DNA of 64,000 nt from Lineus longissimus (taxonomy: Eukaryota > Nemertea > Pilidiophora > Heteronemertea > Lineidae), in NCBI RefSeq assembly GCF_910592395.1, contig NC_088308.1, positions 12,603,001-12,667,000 of the forward strand. Reading direction: 5' to 3'. Position 1 is the stretch's first letter. Each line of letters starts with the position of its first letter. The notes beneath the pieces are model-generated. The model was given only the letters and a program-made list of their open reading frames with translations. It was not told where the DNA came from and searched no databases. Of this stretch, positions 1 to 11,906 are shown piece after piece. The position numbers and the translations under genes are program-made.

Positions 1-27
1 ATGACACAAGTGTTAAGTGGGATAAAG
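1..27 (+). CDS. ABCC1-like: ABCC1-like exon (partial at window edge), nine residues
   Basis: The first 27 bases read MTQVLSGIK in frame and are followed by a GTAAGA donor at 28. In MRP1 the matching stretch lies in the cytoplasmic loop between membrane helices 8 and 9, just before the conserved VLKLYAWE motif, which starts the next exon here. The true 5' border lies before the window, so the ATG at position 1 is an internal methionine and not a start codon. Confidence 0.8.
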
Positions 28-451
28 GTAAGAAATACTTTTTGGTCGATCTATATATTTTCGTCAGATAAATCATGCAACCTGATACTGGGTAGCGTCT
101 GAGATGGGCGTGGTGGTCTAATACCAATTTCTCTTTGACCATTTAAGTTTGGTGATATCGTATGGACTGCTTTTGAGCAGGAAGCCAAGTTTCCTTTGGC
201 TAGCTGTCATTTTTCAACTGGGTGTTTGGTTAGTGCTCAGACAGATTTCAAATGTGCAACTTTTGAAATGTCTAGGGGTTTTTTCGGAGGTGGTGCATTA
301 AAAAATGGGACCTTGTGATTTCCAGGCGTATTCAAGGTGTCAAGATCGATAGTGCTGCTGAGGACATTTCTTCCTTTACAGTTCTGGATGTGTTGAGTTA
401 TTCAAAAGTCAGCAAGGTTGTTATTAACTTCTACTTTGTTTCTGTCCTCAG

Positions 452-589
452 GTACTTAAGCTGTACACATGGGAGGCATCTTTTCAGGAAAAGGTTAACA
501 GGATTAGAGAGCAAGAACTTGACAACATCAAAAAGATAGCATGGGGAAATGCCGTCATCAATTTCTCTTGGACTTGTTGCCCATTTGCG
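452..589 (+). CDS. ABCC1-like: ABCC1-like exon: VLKLYTWE loop and start of next helix
   Basis: The exon is 138 bp (46 codons, phase 0 at both ends), with acceptor CTCAG before 452 and donor GT at 590. It starts VLKLYTWEASFQEKV, the ABCC-conserved coupling-helix segment, and continues through a charged stretch (RIREQELDNIKKIAWG) into the hydrophobic NFSWTCCPFA, the beginning of a membrane helix near the end of TMD1. Coupling helices transmit ATP-driven movement from NBDs to the membrane domain. An open frame runs past the donor but loses all similarity, which supports the splice border. Confidence 0.93.
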
Positions 590-3500
590 GTATGGAAATT
601 TTTTGAAATATTTCAAATATGTGTTCTTGCCAAACAAGGCTTGCATTTGGCTAAAATCATCATCAGGTTCAGTATTCCCACGCTTGCCGCATTGCTAGTA
701 ATGATAATAATAAAATAAGCAGTCACCCATTTGATTTTATAATGCTATGGTATGGCGGGGCTGGTTGTTGCAATCTGGTACGTCGCTTCATTGCTATCAT
801 GTTTCAGTGGTGTTGCAAGTGGGGGTGATTTGGGTGTGATGAAGTAATCCAGAAATGCCACCAAAGTAGAACGGTAAGTTGAATTCTGTTGGCGTGGCAG
901 AGTTAGGCTGGGGGAGGTGCCCTAAAAGTTTACGCACTTTGAGATGTAATCAATTCTGCTGCCAAATGAACATCGTTATGTCCAGCACACTGTGTGCTGG
1001 ACATCTTGAATCCGCTTGCTTTCTTTCTTCATCCCAATTTTTCAGTTTGCCCACAAGATCAACCAAACGGCTCCAAATGCCTCCATCCAAAAAATCACTG
1101 ATGTCTAGGCTCACATGAATATCCAGGTCTACATTCAAAAATGAATTCAATATTTAAAGTCGTTTGGTGAGATTTGGGCGATTTTGGGTGAAAAATTTAG
1201 TGTTTACAATCGATATTCTAAATATAGCCACGTGGCCGTGACATCATGACGATACATACATTTCTCGTGTGTCTGTTCTCATTTGCAGATTTCCTCTAGG
1301 TACCAATTCTGTTTCTGCTTTTGAAATTATTATACTCCCTACAGTGCGGGAACCCGCTACTACAGTGCGTGAAATGTTTCATAAAACGATGATATTTGCC
1401 GGTTCTGTATTTTTATTACGATGAAACATGTTGATGAAATAAAGTGATTGTGCATGTTGTATTTTCCAAATGCTGTTTACTTGTTTCCTTAGCATGGGGT
1501 GAATCCCATGATGGATTTGCTGGAGGACAAAACAGCGCAGCACTGTGAATGCGATGTCGGAGTGGATAAAATTCTCAAATGTTATTGGTCAACAGAATAT
1601 TTAGTCCAGCATATTGACCAATCACGATGCAGGGTGGCATTGTCTCCCTGTATATCGCGCATATGCAAGATGCCACATGTGCCATGACATGCATGACATG
1701 CATAATTGTTGCGAGAAGATCGCTGATAAAATGTTGAGTCATCCTCCCGATTTCTGCCGAAATCATTGTTAACCCATATGGGGGCACCTACGGAGAACGC
1801 GTACCTTTTATAAAGCTGAAAACGGGCACTTACGGCTAATTCCGTATGTTATTTGAATCACCCACTACAAGGGAGAATCCCCATAACGTCATCAGTTATC
1901 ACCGTGCAGCTGTGAAGAATGACCAATTCGCCTTTGTGTGTGTTTGATTTCGTCTTTTCGATGTATTTTGGGGGGAGGGGGGTTCTGAGGGAGGGACGAG
2001 ACCAGCTATGGAGGATGCTACGGAAACATAAATTAAAAAATCCAGTATAGAGAATAGGCATGATAGCCGCCATTAACACGTTGACTGCTATCTACGAGTA
2101 AACTCGTAGTGATGGGTGCTTTCCAGACGCCAGCTATGAGTATGCTTGTAGTTAGGTAGTGTATTTTTCTATGGATTTCAAACTGTTTGTCAATTGCGAA
2201 GACATAAAGATTATGATTTGGCAATGAAGAGGAATCACGTACATACTAGATAAAACCATTATTACCATGTTTTACTTGAGTCTTTTATTGAATTTATGCC
2301 GTCTAAAATTTGGTCAACAGTACAACGTACAACAGTAATACAAAAATATATGAAACCAATAAACCAGTTGGAAAATAATTATGAAATATGTCATAAAAGG
2401 TAAAGACATGCATGATGCAGTCTGCGAATTATCATAATGCAATAAATGTTCTAAGAAATAAATAAAGAACGTTACGTTCAAAAACTGTACAATCCCTCCC
2501 CCCTCCCCTCTCCCCTCGACTTGTCTCTCCCTATAACTTTGGTATGCCGAACAACCAGTTGTAACATCACACAGTGGTTGGAATAGGGCCCTTAGGATTT
2601 AGAAAGGTTGCATTATGTTTCTCTGCCCTTGATGATTTTTCTGTAAGGACACCCCATTTTAGCCCATTTGGTGGGTCCATTTTATCAAGATTGCCTAGGG
2701 ATTATGAGGGATTAGCAGTTCAGTTTGTGTATCTCGGGAATATTTCCTCCCCACAAAAGAAATAAAAGATGAAATATTGTGCAGCATCACTTTTGGGAAC
2801 GAGACAGTTTGCCAGCAAATATATCTATCACAAAACGCTCTTTTGAAATTTAAAATTGACTGAAGAATAATGATTTTAGAGCTATAAAAGTAAAGCATTT
2901 TTGTCGATCTCGCCTGGTTCTCATCATTTGATGAAGCACCGCGGCTTTGCTGATCAGTTAGCGTACCCCCGCTTCGAGCAAGTCGCAGTGTTTTGCACAC
3001 CCACCACAAAAAAAGGAAAAGTTTTGCATTTGTTCACGTTTTTTTCGTTTTACCTCGATGCGATATTAAACTTGCTATAAAACTAGTTGTAGTCGGTCAA
3101 AATTAATAAGATATGAATATCCGATTAGATGGAACTATGTGATACCCTAAGATGGTCCATTAAGCACCGACAACATACTAAACTGCTAACTACAAAAACA
3201 CGTGATGATCTGGAGTAGAAAACGCTTTTTGAAAATTATTTTCAAACCATTGCTATCACTTCTCCTCAAAACTGTTGAAAAAAAAAAGCGAAACATATCG
3301 CTTTTCATATAAATGTCATCTTTGACATTGGATCTAAATAGTTCTATAGAGATCAGTGACTTTGAAGACTTTAGGCATTTGCTTGAAAATGGAATGTTTG
3401 TAACTGCCATGTTTAGCTGATCGAAGAATTGTTCTAAGTCCAATTGCGCGAAATTGGCTTAGGTATACCAAACCATGTAAATCGAAAGAGCTCTGTCCCA

Positions 3501-3698
3501 ACGCACGTCTTCCGAAACGGGCGGTTGCTTTAATGTTGAAGCTATACTGTCTCTATTTGCCTGACTCTTTATTTGAAAGACTCTTTACCTACCCATGTCA
3601 GACTGCCCGCCTCGCATCCACACAGAAACGGGGCTTACTCTTGCGCTCGAGTAATAAGTACTGATTAATGGCGGCTACCACGAAGAACAAGCTATGTA
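590..3698 (+). other. Intronic sequence, mostly unassigned
   Basis: I see no coding sequence here. A 13-bp perfect hairpin lies at 978-1004. A G-rich run is present near 1970-1985 and a C-rich run near 2490-2515. Several short open frames exist, but none resembles a protein family and none has plausible splice sites tied to the host gene. Adenine/thymine-rich unique-looking DNA fills the rest. Confidence 0.6.
978..1004. repeat. Perfect short palindrome (13-bp arms)
   Basis: ATGTCCAGCACAC is followed after a single T by its exact reverse complement GTGTGCTGGACAT. No flanking duplication or longer repeat is visible. It could be a hairpin or a two-fold-symmetric protein site; the function is unknown. 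Confidence 0.75.
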
Positions 3699-5244
3699 TT
3701 TTTAGCTCAGCTGACAAAGTCAGCAAAGCTGGTAATATTACTAAGGGAATGGTGTCTGTCCTTCCTTCCTTGTCACTTTTGGGCATTTTGTAACCGCAAG
3801 GCCTAGGCACTTCGTTGATGCTGCTAAATTAGGCGTAACCCAAGATGAACTCCGAAACCAAAAATCAGCGTGATCCGACCTACATTAAGCAAATGAGGTC
3901 ATCGGGAAGTTTGAACTTCATTCCTTTATACCTCGATCCACAGAGGAAATATTGTTTTCACATCTGCCCGAATATTTTTTGATAATTTTTCATTATCACT
4001 TTTAATGGAATTAGTTTAGTTTTCACCGCCAGTTGGCGCTGCAGGCACATTTAACTGAATTTTTGACGATTCAAAAGCCCGGGCTATGACGTATAGTTGC
4101 ACAGTTGTATTCTGTGCATGGAATTGGCCAAGGAACCAAGCTATATTTCAGCATACCCACTGTGACCAGTCTAAAGATGGAAGATTGATTTTGCAACACG
4201 GTAACCAATTTTCTGCTAAAAAGAAGTCAAGTAGGCGATATTATCACTAGTTCCTTTCCGTGGGTAGTCATAAGGTCTTTAGGGACTACTTTCAGAAATC
4301 AGTTCTTGAAAATTTGGCCGCGTGACAATTCCTTGAAAACAATATTAGAAGTGCACGCTCTGTTTGCGAATTATTTTGGAGAATTCCCACAGTATGTGCA
4401 GTGAATCGGCATGATTCTGTTTGCATTTTAGTTTTTAGTACTACGATTCTTACATGAGTAAAAAGTAGACATTCCAAGCAACACAATGATGTTACTCCCA
4501 TAAAAATTGATTCAAAATTGACGGAGCTACGGCGTTCTGTTCGGCAATTGGCAGCGCTGATAAAATACATTGCATGTTAATGCATGCCAAATGGCACACT
4601 TTAAAAAGCGCTCATTGGACAACATAGGGAATCACCAGAAATGACGTCATCGCTGGTATAAATAAAAAATAGATGGGTTCCTTTTGACTCACTAGGGATA
4701 AGCAGTAGAGCACAATGTCATGAAAAACGACCCTTTGTAAATTCCAATCACCTGCAGGACAGGTCAATTTCTCTCAATAAAATTAATTTTGTTGACTCCT
4801 GTAATCTCTACCTTACTAAAAAAAAAAGACAGTGGTGTTAGTCCCAAACTGGTCATTTCTATTTATTTTGACCTCTGTTAAATCAGGATACCTCTCAATT
4901 ACAGACAGCATTTTGTATCCTTGTGCTGTGCAACCCAGCCTGGACATACTACAGTTGTCCATGGAAAAGTCACATCCTCTCTGACACTTCTTGTCTGTAA
5001 AGCTACCGATACAACATACTGAACTAGGGATATCTTCCGTTGCCTCCTGTAATATTTACATACCATGGATGATTAGTTCAATCGTATTTCATCCAGCTGG
5101 CAGCTCTGCATTGGAAATTTTAGTGGTATAACGTGTTCTCTTGACCTTCAAACAGTAGTATAAAGCCGATATTTACTACTTTACACCCTCAGTGCTGTGT
5201 TATTAGGTCATCCAGCTGAGCACCAGGCCCTTGAGCCTCTTGTT
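3699..5244 (+). mobile_element. Helentron/HINE-like element, family A, copy 1
   Basis: The copy starts in a T-run with TTTTTAGCTCAGCTGACAAA and ends with a hairpin (AGGCCCTTGAGCCT) followed by CTTGTT. An inverted copy of the 5' motif GCTCAGCTG precedes the 3' hairpin. The last ~560 bp (about 4687-5244) are nearly identical to the end of copy 3 (15645-16197). A middle block near 4231-4320 matches copy 4 (about 33660-33750). No coding capacity is seen, so it is non-autonomous. Classification rests on architecture, not on an encoded helicase. Confidence 0.65.
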
Positions 5245-6753
5245 CTTTTTAAAAGTAGATAAACCTTTCCTCAGGTGTGCCCGATAAAGAGCACATGTGC
5301 AAAAGTCTGACCAAGGTAGATATGAACTAATAAAATGACATTTCCACAGGAAATGGAAATTTGGGGGAACTGGTCCAAGCTACTGGTAATGTAACTGTAA
5401 ATTTAGTGGCAATCTAATCATTGCATGCCGACTTACCGGCAGTGAATGTAAATCCTAAAGTCTCCTCATTTCACCGCCGACACAGTAGGGCAGGAAATCT
5501 GTCAGACGCACACACATGAACAAAGTAATTGAATGACGGCCTGAATTGATAGTGCCTACCTTAGGATCAGGTTACCCTTCTTCTACACAACATTCACAGT
5601 GCATTTGGGTCAGGTCAGCATCCCTGAACCGTTACTCATTGAACACCTGGTCTTCCATTATGATGGCTTTCAGTGCGTGTCTCGTGCGACAACCACCAGT
5701 GAGTGTATTGTTACTGTTGTCGCAGAATGGACGCGTGGGAAAGGAAGGGAATGTAGGGAGACTACCGATAAAGTAACAGCCCTTCTGACGGCCGATCTGG
5801 GGCGAGTTTATCGGCGGTGAAGGATGGATATACGCACAACGACGGTAGATCGGCAAGAGTAATTGACAATGTTGTGAGAGCCATCACTTGAAAAAGGAAC
5901 TGTTTGTTTAGAGTTTAAAGCCACATTTTTCCATTTGGAATTTCCACGCACCGTGTACATTACATGTGCATTCGAATATTGGACATGTCGGGTATCTATT
6001 TTCGGAAATGTCGCTCTCTTTTTATTTTTACCTTCGATTGTGTCGATGACAATTTTGAAAGGTGATCGAATTGAACTTACTTTTGGCCTATTTGACCTTT
6101 TGGAATTATTGATTTCTACACCAACCAATCCTTGAAACTAAGAAAAGGCTGAATAAATGATGACGTGTCTGCAGGGCCTAGCCTAAACAGTAGTCAGTAA
6201 CGCTTGAATATGCCTTGGCTTTAGGGCAGGCTGCGTGAGTGGAGTTGGGCGATGCCGAGGATGATCGTGTAATCGTAGGCCTTGGGACCTTCTCCCTTGT
6301 TCCCAAGTCATATAGAGTGCTGGTTTTTCGCCCCGGTTGACTGATTTCGATCATTCATGCACCTACATAAAGAATTTAAATACAATATCTCTCTATAGTC
6401 ACAGAATAAAATTGCACACTTCAGTTGACAGAGGCCAACTGTTATGTAACTGGCATTGAACTATTTTGTTTAAATAAAACTACATTTCACAAAGTGCCCT
6501 CTTCTACTCTTTTCCTTTCATTCTCAGTATTAGGAAATGCACATTAATTCTATCTGTACTATTCAATACCATGCCAACATATGTGCACATCACGTATTTC
6601 ACAATTGATGTCATCACTGTGCTATACATCAAATTTGCTGTAAATCAAATGTCGCATTTCTGGTTGAATTCAGAACTGTTGAGAATATCTTATTGAAAAA
6701 TATTGATGACCTTGGTATACAGATAATATGATTGCATCTCATTTTTCTTGCAG
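5245..6753 (+). other. Intronic sequence, no recognised feature
   Basis: The stretch from the end of the family A copy to the acceptor TTTTCTTGCAG of the next exon contains short open frames without recognisable similarity. No terminal inverted repeats, tandem arrays or RNA genes were identified by eye. Confidence 0.55.
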
Positions 6754-6900
6754 ATTATTGTTGCTTGTTTTGGTACCTATATCGCAATGTCGCCTGGGAA
6801 CACACTGACAGCCGAGAGAGCTTTTGTTTCTATGTCTCTTCTGAACATTCTACGTTTCCCTATGACAGTATTACCCATGATGATCTCTTTTCTTGTAATG
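6754..6900 (+). CDS. ABCC1-like: ABCC1-like exon: end of membrane domain 1
   Basis: The exon is 147 bp (49 codons, phase 0), between TTCTTGCAG and GTAAGTGC. It starts with a hydrophobic helix (IIVACFGTYIAM), then has a short loop (SPGNTLTAERAFVSM), then SLLNILRFPMTVLPMMISFLV, matching the MRP1 block around ALFNILRFPLNILP. In the family this is the last pair of helices of TMD1, which line the transport pathway. A second reading frame is open across the same region but has no family similarity. Confidence 0.95.
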
Positions 6901-8389
6901 GTAAGTGCTGGTGCTCACCAACTTCTTTTCATGGTCACAGAGGGCAAGTGGCATGAATTGGTCATTTGCTGGTTACTATGGCACATTACTGGTGAACTCA
7001 AATTCACCACAGATCTTTGCCAATGTCGGGTTATATCAGGGATCAAAATTCAGTCTGGTCTGATTCGCAACTTGTCACCATAGGACCATGTCCAAAAGCC
7101 TAAAAAGTGCTTTTTTACCTTAACTTCTGTCCTAATAGCCACCAATGGCTGCATCTGATGACCATAAATTATCAATTGTCAGTTAGAATATAATATATCA
7201 CATTTCTCAACCAAAGATCGATCTGGTGAGCTGAATGGCCCCTGGCAATTTCTTTACAGATACAATTGATTTTCAAACACAAATTGTTATTGATTCTAAA
7301 ATACCTTGGTACCGTAAAGTCAACTTTTAAATGGAAAATGCATAAGCCTCGTTCTGAGAGTGGAGTGTTTTGGACACGCAACCAAGATGCTCTACCAAAG
7401 TTCCCGCGGGTTGCACTAAAATGTGGAAACCATGCACACGTCACGTCAATGGAATTTCAGCTCACTTCAGAAGTTTGAGGCTCTCAAAACACTGCTTCAA
7501 ACACAAATCAGCCAAAGAAGCATCAACCACCCTAAGTTTTTTAATGAGCACTACACATATTTGCCGAGAAAAATGCTCCAAATAGCCCATTTGCGCGGAT
7601 TTTAGCATCGCTTGAGCGAGCCGATGCGGACTTCCTATGCGCGCTGTACAAAATGTACATGTCTCATTTTCTGTAACGTTGCCATAACATAATGTAAACA
7701 ATGGTGCTACCGGCGCTCCGGGCCGGCGATGGATGGAATTTGCCAAATTCGCACATATTCAAGTTATTTTCGTGGCCTATCTTTTTAAGTTTGAGGTATT
7801 TTAGAATAGAAATTGAACCCTCGGCTTCGGACCTTGGTTGAGTTACCAAGACACTCTCGGCTCGGGTTTGGACTGTATTTTAGCTCTACCCTCGAGTGTC
7901 TTGGTAACTCAACCAAGGTCCTCCGCCTCGGGTTCAATTCCTTAAATTCAATTCACGAGTGCACAATTTGTGTAATTCATGAATAGGTGGCTCATACAAA
8001 AAATTAACTGTTCACACTTCAGCAGTTTACTTTGACAAATTTGATCTTCATAATCCATTGCCTATACCTGAATCCTGGCATGGGACTTCGGTCTACATTA
8101 CAGAATGAAAACAGTTATCAACTAGTCCCAGTGTTGACCAATAACCTGATTGCTTCCAAGTTTAGTCAATGAAATGTCCCGAAAACCGCATGGCATTTAG
8201 ATATTCTAGGGGCCCTCATACCCACCCAGTTTCCAATATCGCTCCTTCTTGGGCAAAGGAAAATGAACTCTTGAAATCTGATGACCCGTTGTTAAAATGT
8301 ATGGTACATAATGAGTCTTTCGAGTAAATAGACCCTGGGTCAAATTAGTTATGCTGCGAGGACATTCACAACCCTCTGATCTTTTTCAG
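6901..8389 (+). other. Intron with one inverted-repeat insertion
   Basis: Apart from the palindromic element at 7809-7939, I see only unassigned sequence. The acceptor of the next exon is CTTTTTCAG ending at 8389. Confidence 0.55.
7809..7939. repeat. MITE-like palindrome with ~55-bp arms
   Basis: Left arm 7809-7866 (ATTGAACCCTCGG..., GGACCTTGGTTGAGTTACCA) is the near-exact reverse complement of right arm 7886-7939. About 20 bases separate them. The CCTCGG/CCGAGG blocks and the absence of coding sequence fit a miniature inverted-repeat element. I cannot identify its superfamily and see no clear target duplication. Confidence 0.65.
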
Positions 8390-8474
8390 GCACGTGTTTC
8401 CATCAAGCGATTGACAACATTCTTGAAAAGTGATGACATCGATGAGCAAAATGTGATATATAAAACTGGTGCCG
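8390..8474 (+). CDS. ABCC1-like: ABCC1-like exon: linker from TMD1 to NBD1
   Basis: The exon is 85 bp, starting in phase 0 and leaving one base of a split glycine codon, between TTTTTCAG and GTAAGAAA. It encodes ARVSIKRLTTFLKSDDIDEQ, matching the MRP1 stretch [20 protein letters not shown], and ends in a variable linker (NVIYKTGA). This linker joins the last TMD1 helix to NBD1. Confidence 0.93.
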
Positions 8475-9534
8475 GTAAGAAAGTCTTGTTTTTGTTGGAA
8501 GATCTACAGGTGGTTTGGCTTGTGGGGTTTTCATTCACCTGTTGCAAGACGGCCGTATTATGATATGTGCCTATTGTGCATCGTGCGTGCTATAACTTTA
8601 GAACTGCTAGAGATTTCACTCTCATCATACCTGTAGCGCAGGCAGGTTCAAATTACCTATACCTTGAATATTGCATGGGAATAGACCAGCAAACACAATG
8701 GAATTAACTGTTTCAATTTTCTTCCAAACTTTTCGAGTTCTTGCCCAGCATGGCTCGCCAAGGCCAGGTCGAATTCCGTGAGATTTCAGAGAGATGGTTT
8801 AATGACCGCGAAGCACTTCGAGTGATTTTCGAGTGATTTCGAGAACGATGCAGATTCTGAGAGTTTTCCGACAGAAAAACGGGAGTTGCTATTCATGGTG
8901 TATGCCTGTGGGAACCCTGAGCATTGCCTTTTTTTCGTGAGCTAATATTGTACATTGTATCGTTTATAACTAAATTAATTGTGATATCGGGATGAAGAGA
9001 TGAATATACAGTGGAACCTCCCTCAGTGGACACCTCTCTATTAAGGATAACCTCTCTATTAAGGACACTTGTTGTGGTCCCAATTTGCTTGTCTCCATTC
9101 AATTTGACCTCTCTAATCGGGACACCTCTCTATAAAGGACAGCACTTGTCAGTCCCGAGTGTGTCTTTAATAGAGAGGTTCTACTGTATACATGTCTCTC
9201 AAAGCACCCTACATGTATGTTGCGGTGTAGAATATTGAAGTACTGATCAGAATCGTCTGACAAGGAAGGGTAAATGTTGGGTCAAGAACATAGCATGTGA
9301 TTCCTAATTTGGTTCATTGTTTGCTCTTTAGACAATTTTTGGGGACTAAGTTGGTTACCAATTACTGAGAAATGGGTCCTTTTTCTACTGGTAATGTAGC
9401 CATAATGGAGATAATATGTTAAGGTAGTTTGAACTAAATAGCTGTTCATTTTGAATTATTTAGGGAACAACAATGTTAGTGGTTTTAAGCGAGTTTAAAT
9501 CTTTGTATAAATATAAGCCATTTTCTCATTTCAG
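8475..9534 (+). other. Intron containing a Tigger-like MITE
   Basis: The only assigned feature is the palindromic element at 9007-9188. The rest is unassigned, ending in the pyrimidine-rich acceptor CTCATTTCAG. Confidence 0.55.
9007..9188. mobile_element. Tigger/pogo-like MITE (TACAGTGGAACCTC family), copy 1
   Basis: The ends are TACAGTGGAACCTC and GAGGTTCTACTGTA, inverted copies whose outermost TA fits the TA target of the Tc1/mariner superfamily. The inner sequence alternates CTCTCTATTAAGGACAC-type blocks and is itself partly palindromic. Related copies lie at 44311-44475, 44642-44824, 47128-47313, 59315 onward, 60025-60111, 62077-62162 and ending at 63217. Tigger assignment is from end sequence and TA flank; no transposase is present. 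Confidence 0.75.
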
Positions 9535-9601
9535 GTGATCCAATATCAATTCAAAATGGCACATTCAAGTGGTCAACAGATGAAAGTGCTGTGCTGAAAA
9601 A
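9535..9601 (+). CDS. ABCC1-like: ABCC1-like exon: first strand of NBD1
   Basis: The exon is 67 bp. Its first two bases complete the glycine codon left by the previous exon and its last two (AA) are completed by the T opening the next exon, giving asparagine. It encodes DPISIQNGTFKWSTDESAVLK, matching the MRP1 block with ITVRNATFTWARSDPPTLN. The aromatic tryptophan that stacks on the ATP adenine in MRP1 NBD1 is preserved in FKW. Acceptor is TTTCAG, donor GTAGGT. Confidence 0.93.
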
Positions 9602-9986
9602 GTAGGTACTTTAAAATAGCATATAGTGGTGGAAACCCAGTATATAGTTACTGTCAAGTACACTTTTGCAGTATTAATACACTTTTTGACCATCGTTAAT
9701 GAACATAAAACTCCTTATCTGCTGGATTTTGCAGAGAAAAAGTGCATTTTAAGTAGACTTTGGATATTGGTAGAAATCATGAGAATGCCAACGTACGAAA
9801 TGAGCAGAATTCGAAATACACCAGTTGGAAATTTTTGTGGTTGGCCGGTCTGGCTCGGATCCATTAGGCTCAGTTTGTTGTGTAACCAGGATGGTGATGT
9901 TAGTGTCTTTTCATGTGCCAGGTGAATCTTCATGAAAAATGAACTGTCTTGTCTGAATATACAGTTCTAAGGTGAAATTGGTGTCC
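9602..9986 (+). other. Intronic sequence, no recognised feature
   Basis: No element ends, tandem units or coding similarity are visible between the donor at 9602 and the start of the next repeat copy at 9987. Confidence 0.5.
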
Positions 9987-10071
9987 TTTTTGGCTCACCA
10001 TAGGGGAGTCTATACAATATCGCTGTTTCCGTCATCGTCCGTCGTCATCTCTATCCTGTTTCAAAAACAGT

Positions 10072-10855
10072 TGGGCCGTTTAGACCACAGAAAAAAAGGC
10101 CCGATGAGATCCAATCGAATCCGAAAGCGGTCTAAATTTCCCTGGTGTAAACGCAAACCGATCGGGTCTCATCTGGTCCCATATGGTCTTCAAGTGGTCC
10201 ACCTCTTTTGCTGGTTCCATCGGGGCTAATCTGGATGCATCCAGATGAAATTTGGTCGTCTAAACGGGATCGGGCCTAATGCGGTCTCATATGGACTTAT
10301 TCTTTTTACCTACACGCATGCGTATTGGATTTGGTACTTCGGCAATGCTTAGTTTCATTATAAACAGGTGTATTTTCGCCGGAATTAACGTCGTTTGGAT
10401 TGTCAGTTTTATAGTATTTTCTCTTGGCTTATTTTCATTATTCCAATATGGTGAAGTATAAGTTCAGGGACACGATTGTTTTCGATCTCATACATATTTG
10501 GAGCGATCAATGCATTCAGCGGAAGCTAGACAGCAGCTACCATAAGAACGATGTTTATGGTGATATTGCTAGACAGTTAAATGCTCTTCAAGAAGATAGA
10601 AATTTCGAAGAGAAGGCCGTGAAAGACAAGATCAAAAGACTTAAGTCTAAATACCGCATTGTAGCCCTGCCACCGCGACATCCTGCGGATTATTGGTGGA
10701 ACCAAAAGAAATTAGTCCACATCGGTCCTCATTGTTGTTGAGCGTCTAAACAGGTACATTAAAATGAGACCACATATGGTCTGGAATGGGTTTCGATCGG
10801 ATCGGATCGGAATGCAGTCTTATGCGGTCTTTTTGGAAAGCGTCTAAACAGCACA
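10072..10855 (+). mobile_element. Small TIR element carrying a SANT-type ORF, Harbinger-like
   Basis: TGGGCCGTTTAGACC at the left is matched in inverted orientation by GTCTAAACAGCACA at the right; similarity extends inward for about 30 bp. It interrupts the GTTTCAAAAACAG^TGGCACGTTT core of a HINE-like repeat, which resumes at about 10860 with TGGCACATTTCTTAACC. GGGCC-type ends and an encoded Myb/SANT-like protein fit PIF/Harbinger, but no transposase is present and no clean 3-bp duplication can be read. Confidence 0.6.
10448..10741 (+). CDS. Myb/SANT-like (MADF/trihelix) DNA-binding protein, truncated
   Basis: From the methionine at about 10448 the frame encodes MVKYKFRDTIVFDLIHIWSD, then a helix-rich segment with VYGDIARQLNALQ and KAVKDKIKRLKSKYR. 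This is the three-helix pattern of Myb/SANT-like domains: an early tryptophan, a middle IA..L helix, and a final basic K.K.LK..YR recognition helix. Such proteins are the second gene of PIF/Harbinger elements, where they help carry the transposase to element ends. The residues after YR look out of frame, so the protein is probably degraded beyond the domain. It lies wholly inside the TIR element 10072-10855. Confidence 0.6.
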   Translation: MVKYKFRDTIVFDLIHIWSDQCIQRKLDSSYHKNDVYGDIARQLNALQEDRNFEEKAVKDKIKRLKSKYRIVALPPRHPADYWWNQKKLVHIGPHCC

Positions 10856-11536
10856 TTAAATGGCACATTTCTTAACCACTTGAGCTGTATACAAACTTGA
10901 AACTTTTTAAACAGGACCGGTGACCTCTGACACAATGGTAAGTGACGTGCTCGTCAATAGAATTTTCATGGTAGGTTCTCCTAGCAAGAATACATCACAT
11001 ATCTTACAGGTTTGTGATTTGACCTAATTTTCAAGGTCGCAGAGGTCAAATGGTGTAAATTGGTGGTTTGAGTGTAACTATGGGACATTTCTTGACATCT
11101 TGAAAATTAAACAAAGTCGGATTGCTGACTATCACTTTAACTATGGTATGCTTGTTAATTGCAGTGGCCATTGATCTCATATTTAGTACACATGTACGGT
11201 ACCCTGTAGTCAGGTGATCTCAGGCACTGAAGTGATCTTAGGGACTGATTCACTCCTTGGCCACCAGGGAGGCAAATCTGAAAACCTTAAAAATGTGATT
11301 ATTGCTTTTAAAACTATTTGCCTGATTGCCACCGATCTGATATCATCGGTGCATCTAACCACCATAGGGTATAATATGTCATATGGGTTTTTGATTGACC
11401 TCCTTTTCAAGGTCGCAGAGATTAAATGGCATAACATTTTCATTTGGCTATATACTAGAGCACATTTCTTAACCAGCATGAATTGTCTACTAAGTATCCA
11501 TGCGGTGAGCACAATGGCCCCTGGCCTTTTCATTTT

Positions 11537-11906
11537 ATTCTTGTGACCGTCCCATCTGCCCCCACACACTCTAAAATTAAGGTCTATGTCCCTGTAAAGA
11601 AAAGAATTCATGGTGCACCGTCAAAAAGCAGTATTTTCTACAGAAGTGCTCCATTTCTGTCTTTTTCTCATATGTGCATGTGGTCCTATTAATCTGCGGG
11701 GGTCCAGGTGATGATCCTGAGGTGAAATGTGTAATAGCACAATAATGCACAAATTCTGTCCTGTACGTAACAAGTACCACGGTGTTTTGTGAATTCCAAA
11801 TATCATACAAAAAAAATCCAGAAATCTAGGAGAAATCTACTGACCATTTCCATGATGTTTCCCCTCATTTGTTAAGGAAATAAAGAACTGATTGTAATAT
11901 TTTCAG
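11537..11906 (+). other. Intronic sequence before NBD1 exon
   Basis: No recognised feature is visible; it ends in the acceptor TAATATTTTCAG. Confidence 0.5.

Larger units (their letters stand above)
9987..11536 (+). mobile_element. HINE-like element, GGCTCACC...GGTGAGC family, copy 1
   Basis: It starts TTTTTGGCTCACCATAGGGG, followed by TCGTCCGTCGTC-type sequence and the conserved GTTTCAAAAACAG block. It ends with GGTGAGCACAATGGCCCCTG, a near-palindromic GGCC hairpin and a T-rich edge. Core blocks (AAGGTCGCAGAGGTCAAATG near 11032; TTGATCTCA; CCACCAGGGAGGC) match the arrays at 50.0-51.5 kb. A separate element is inserted at 10072-10855. It is non-coding. Confidence 0.6.

Noticed and set aside
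6732-6956. Alternative reading frame overlapping the TMD1 exon
   Set aside because: The other frame matches MRP1 residue by residue with consensus splice sites.
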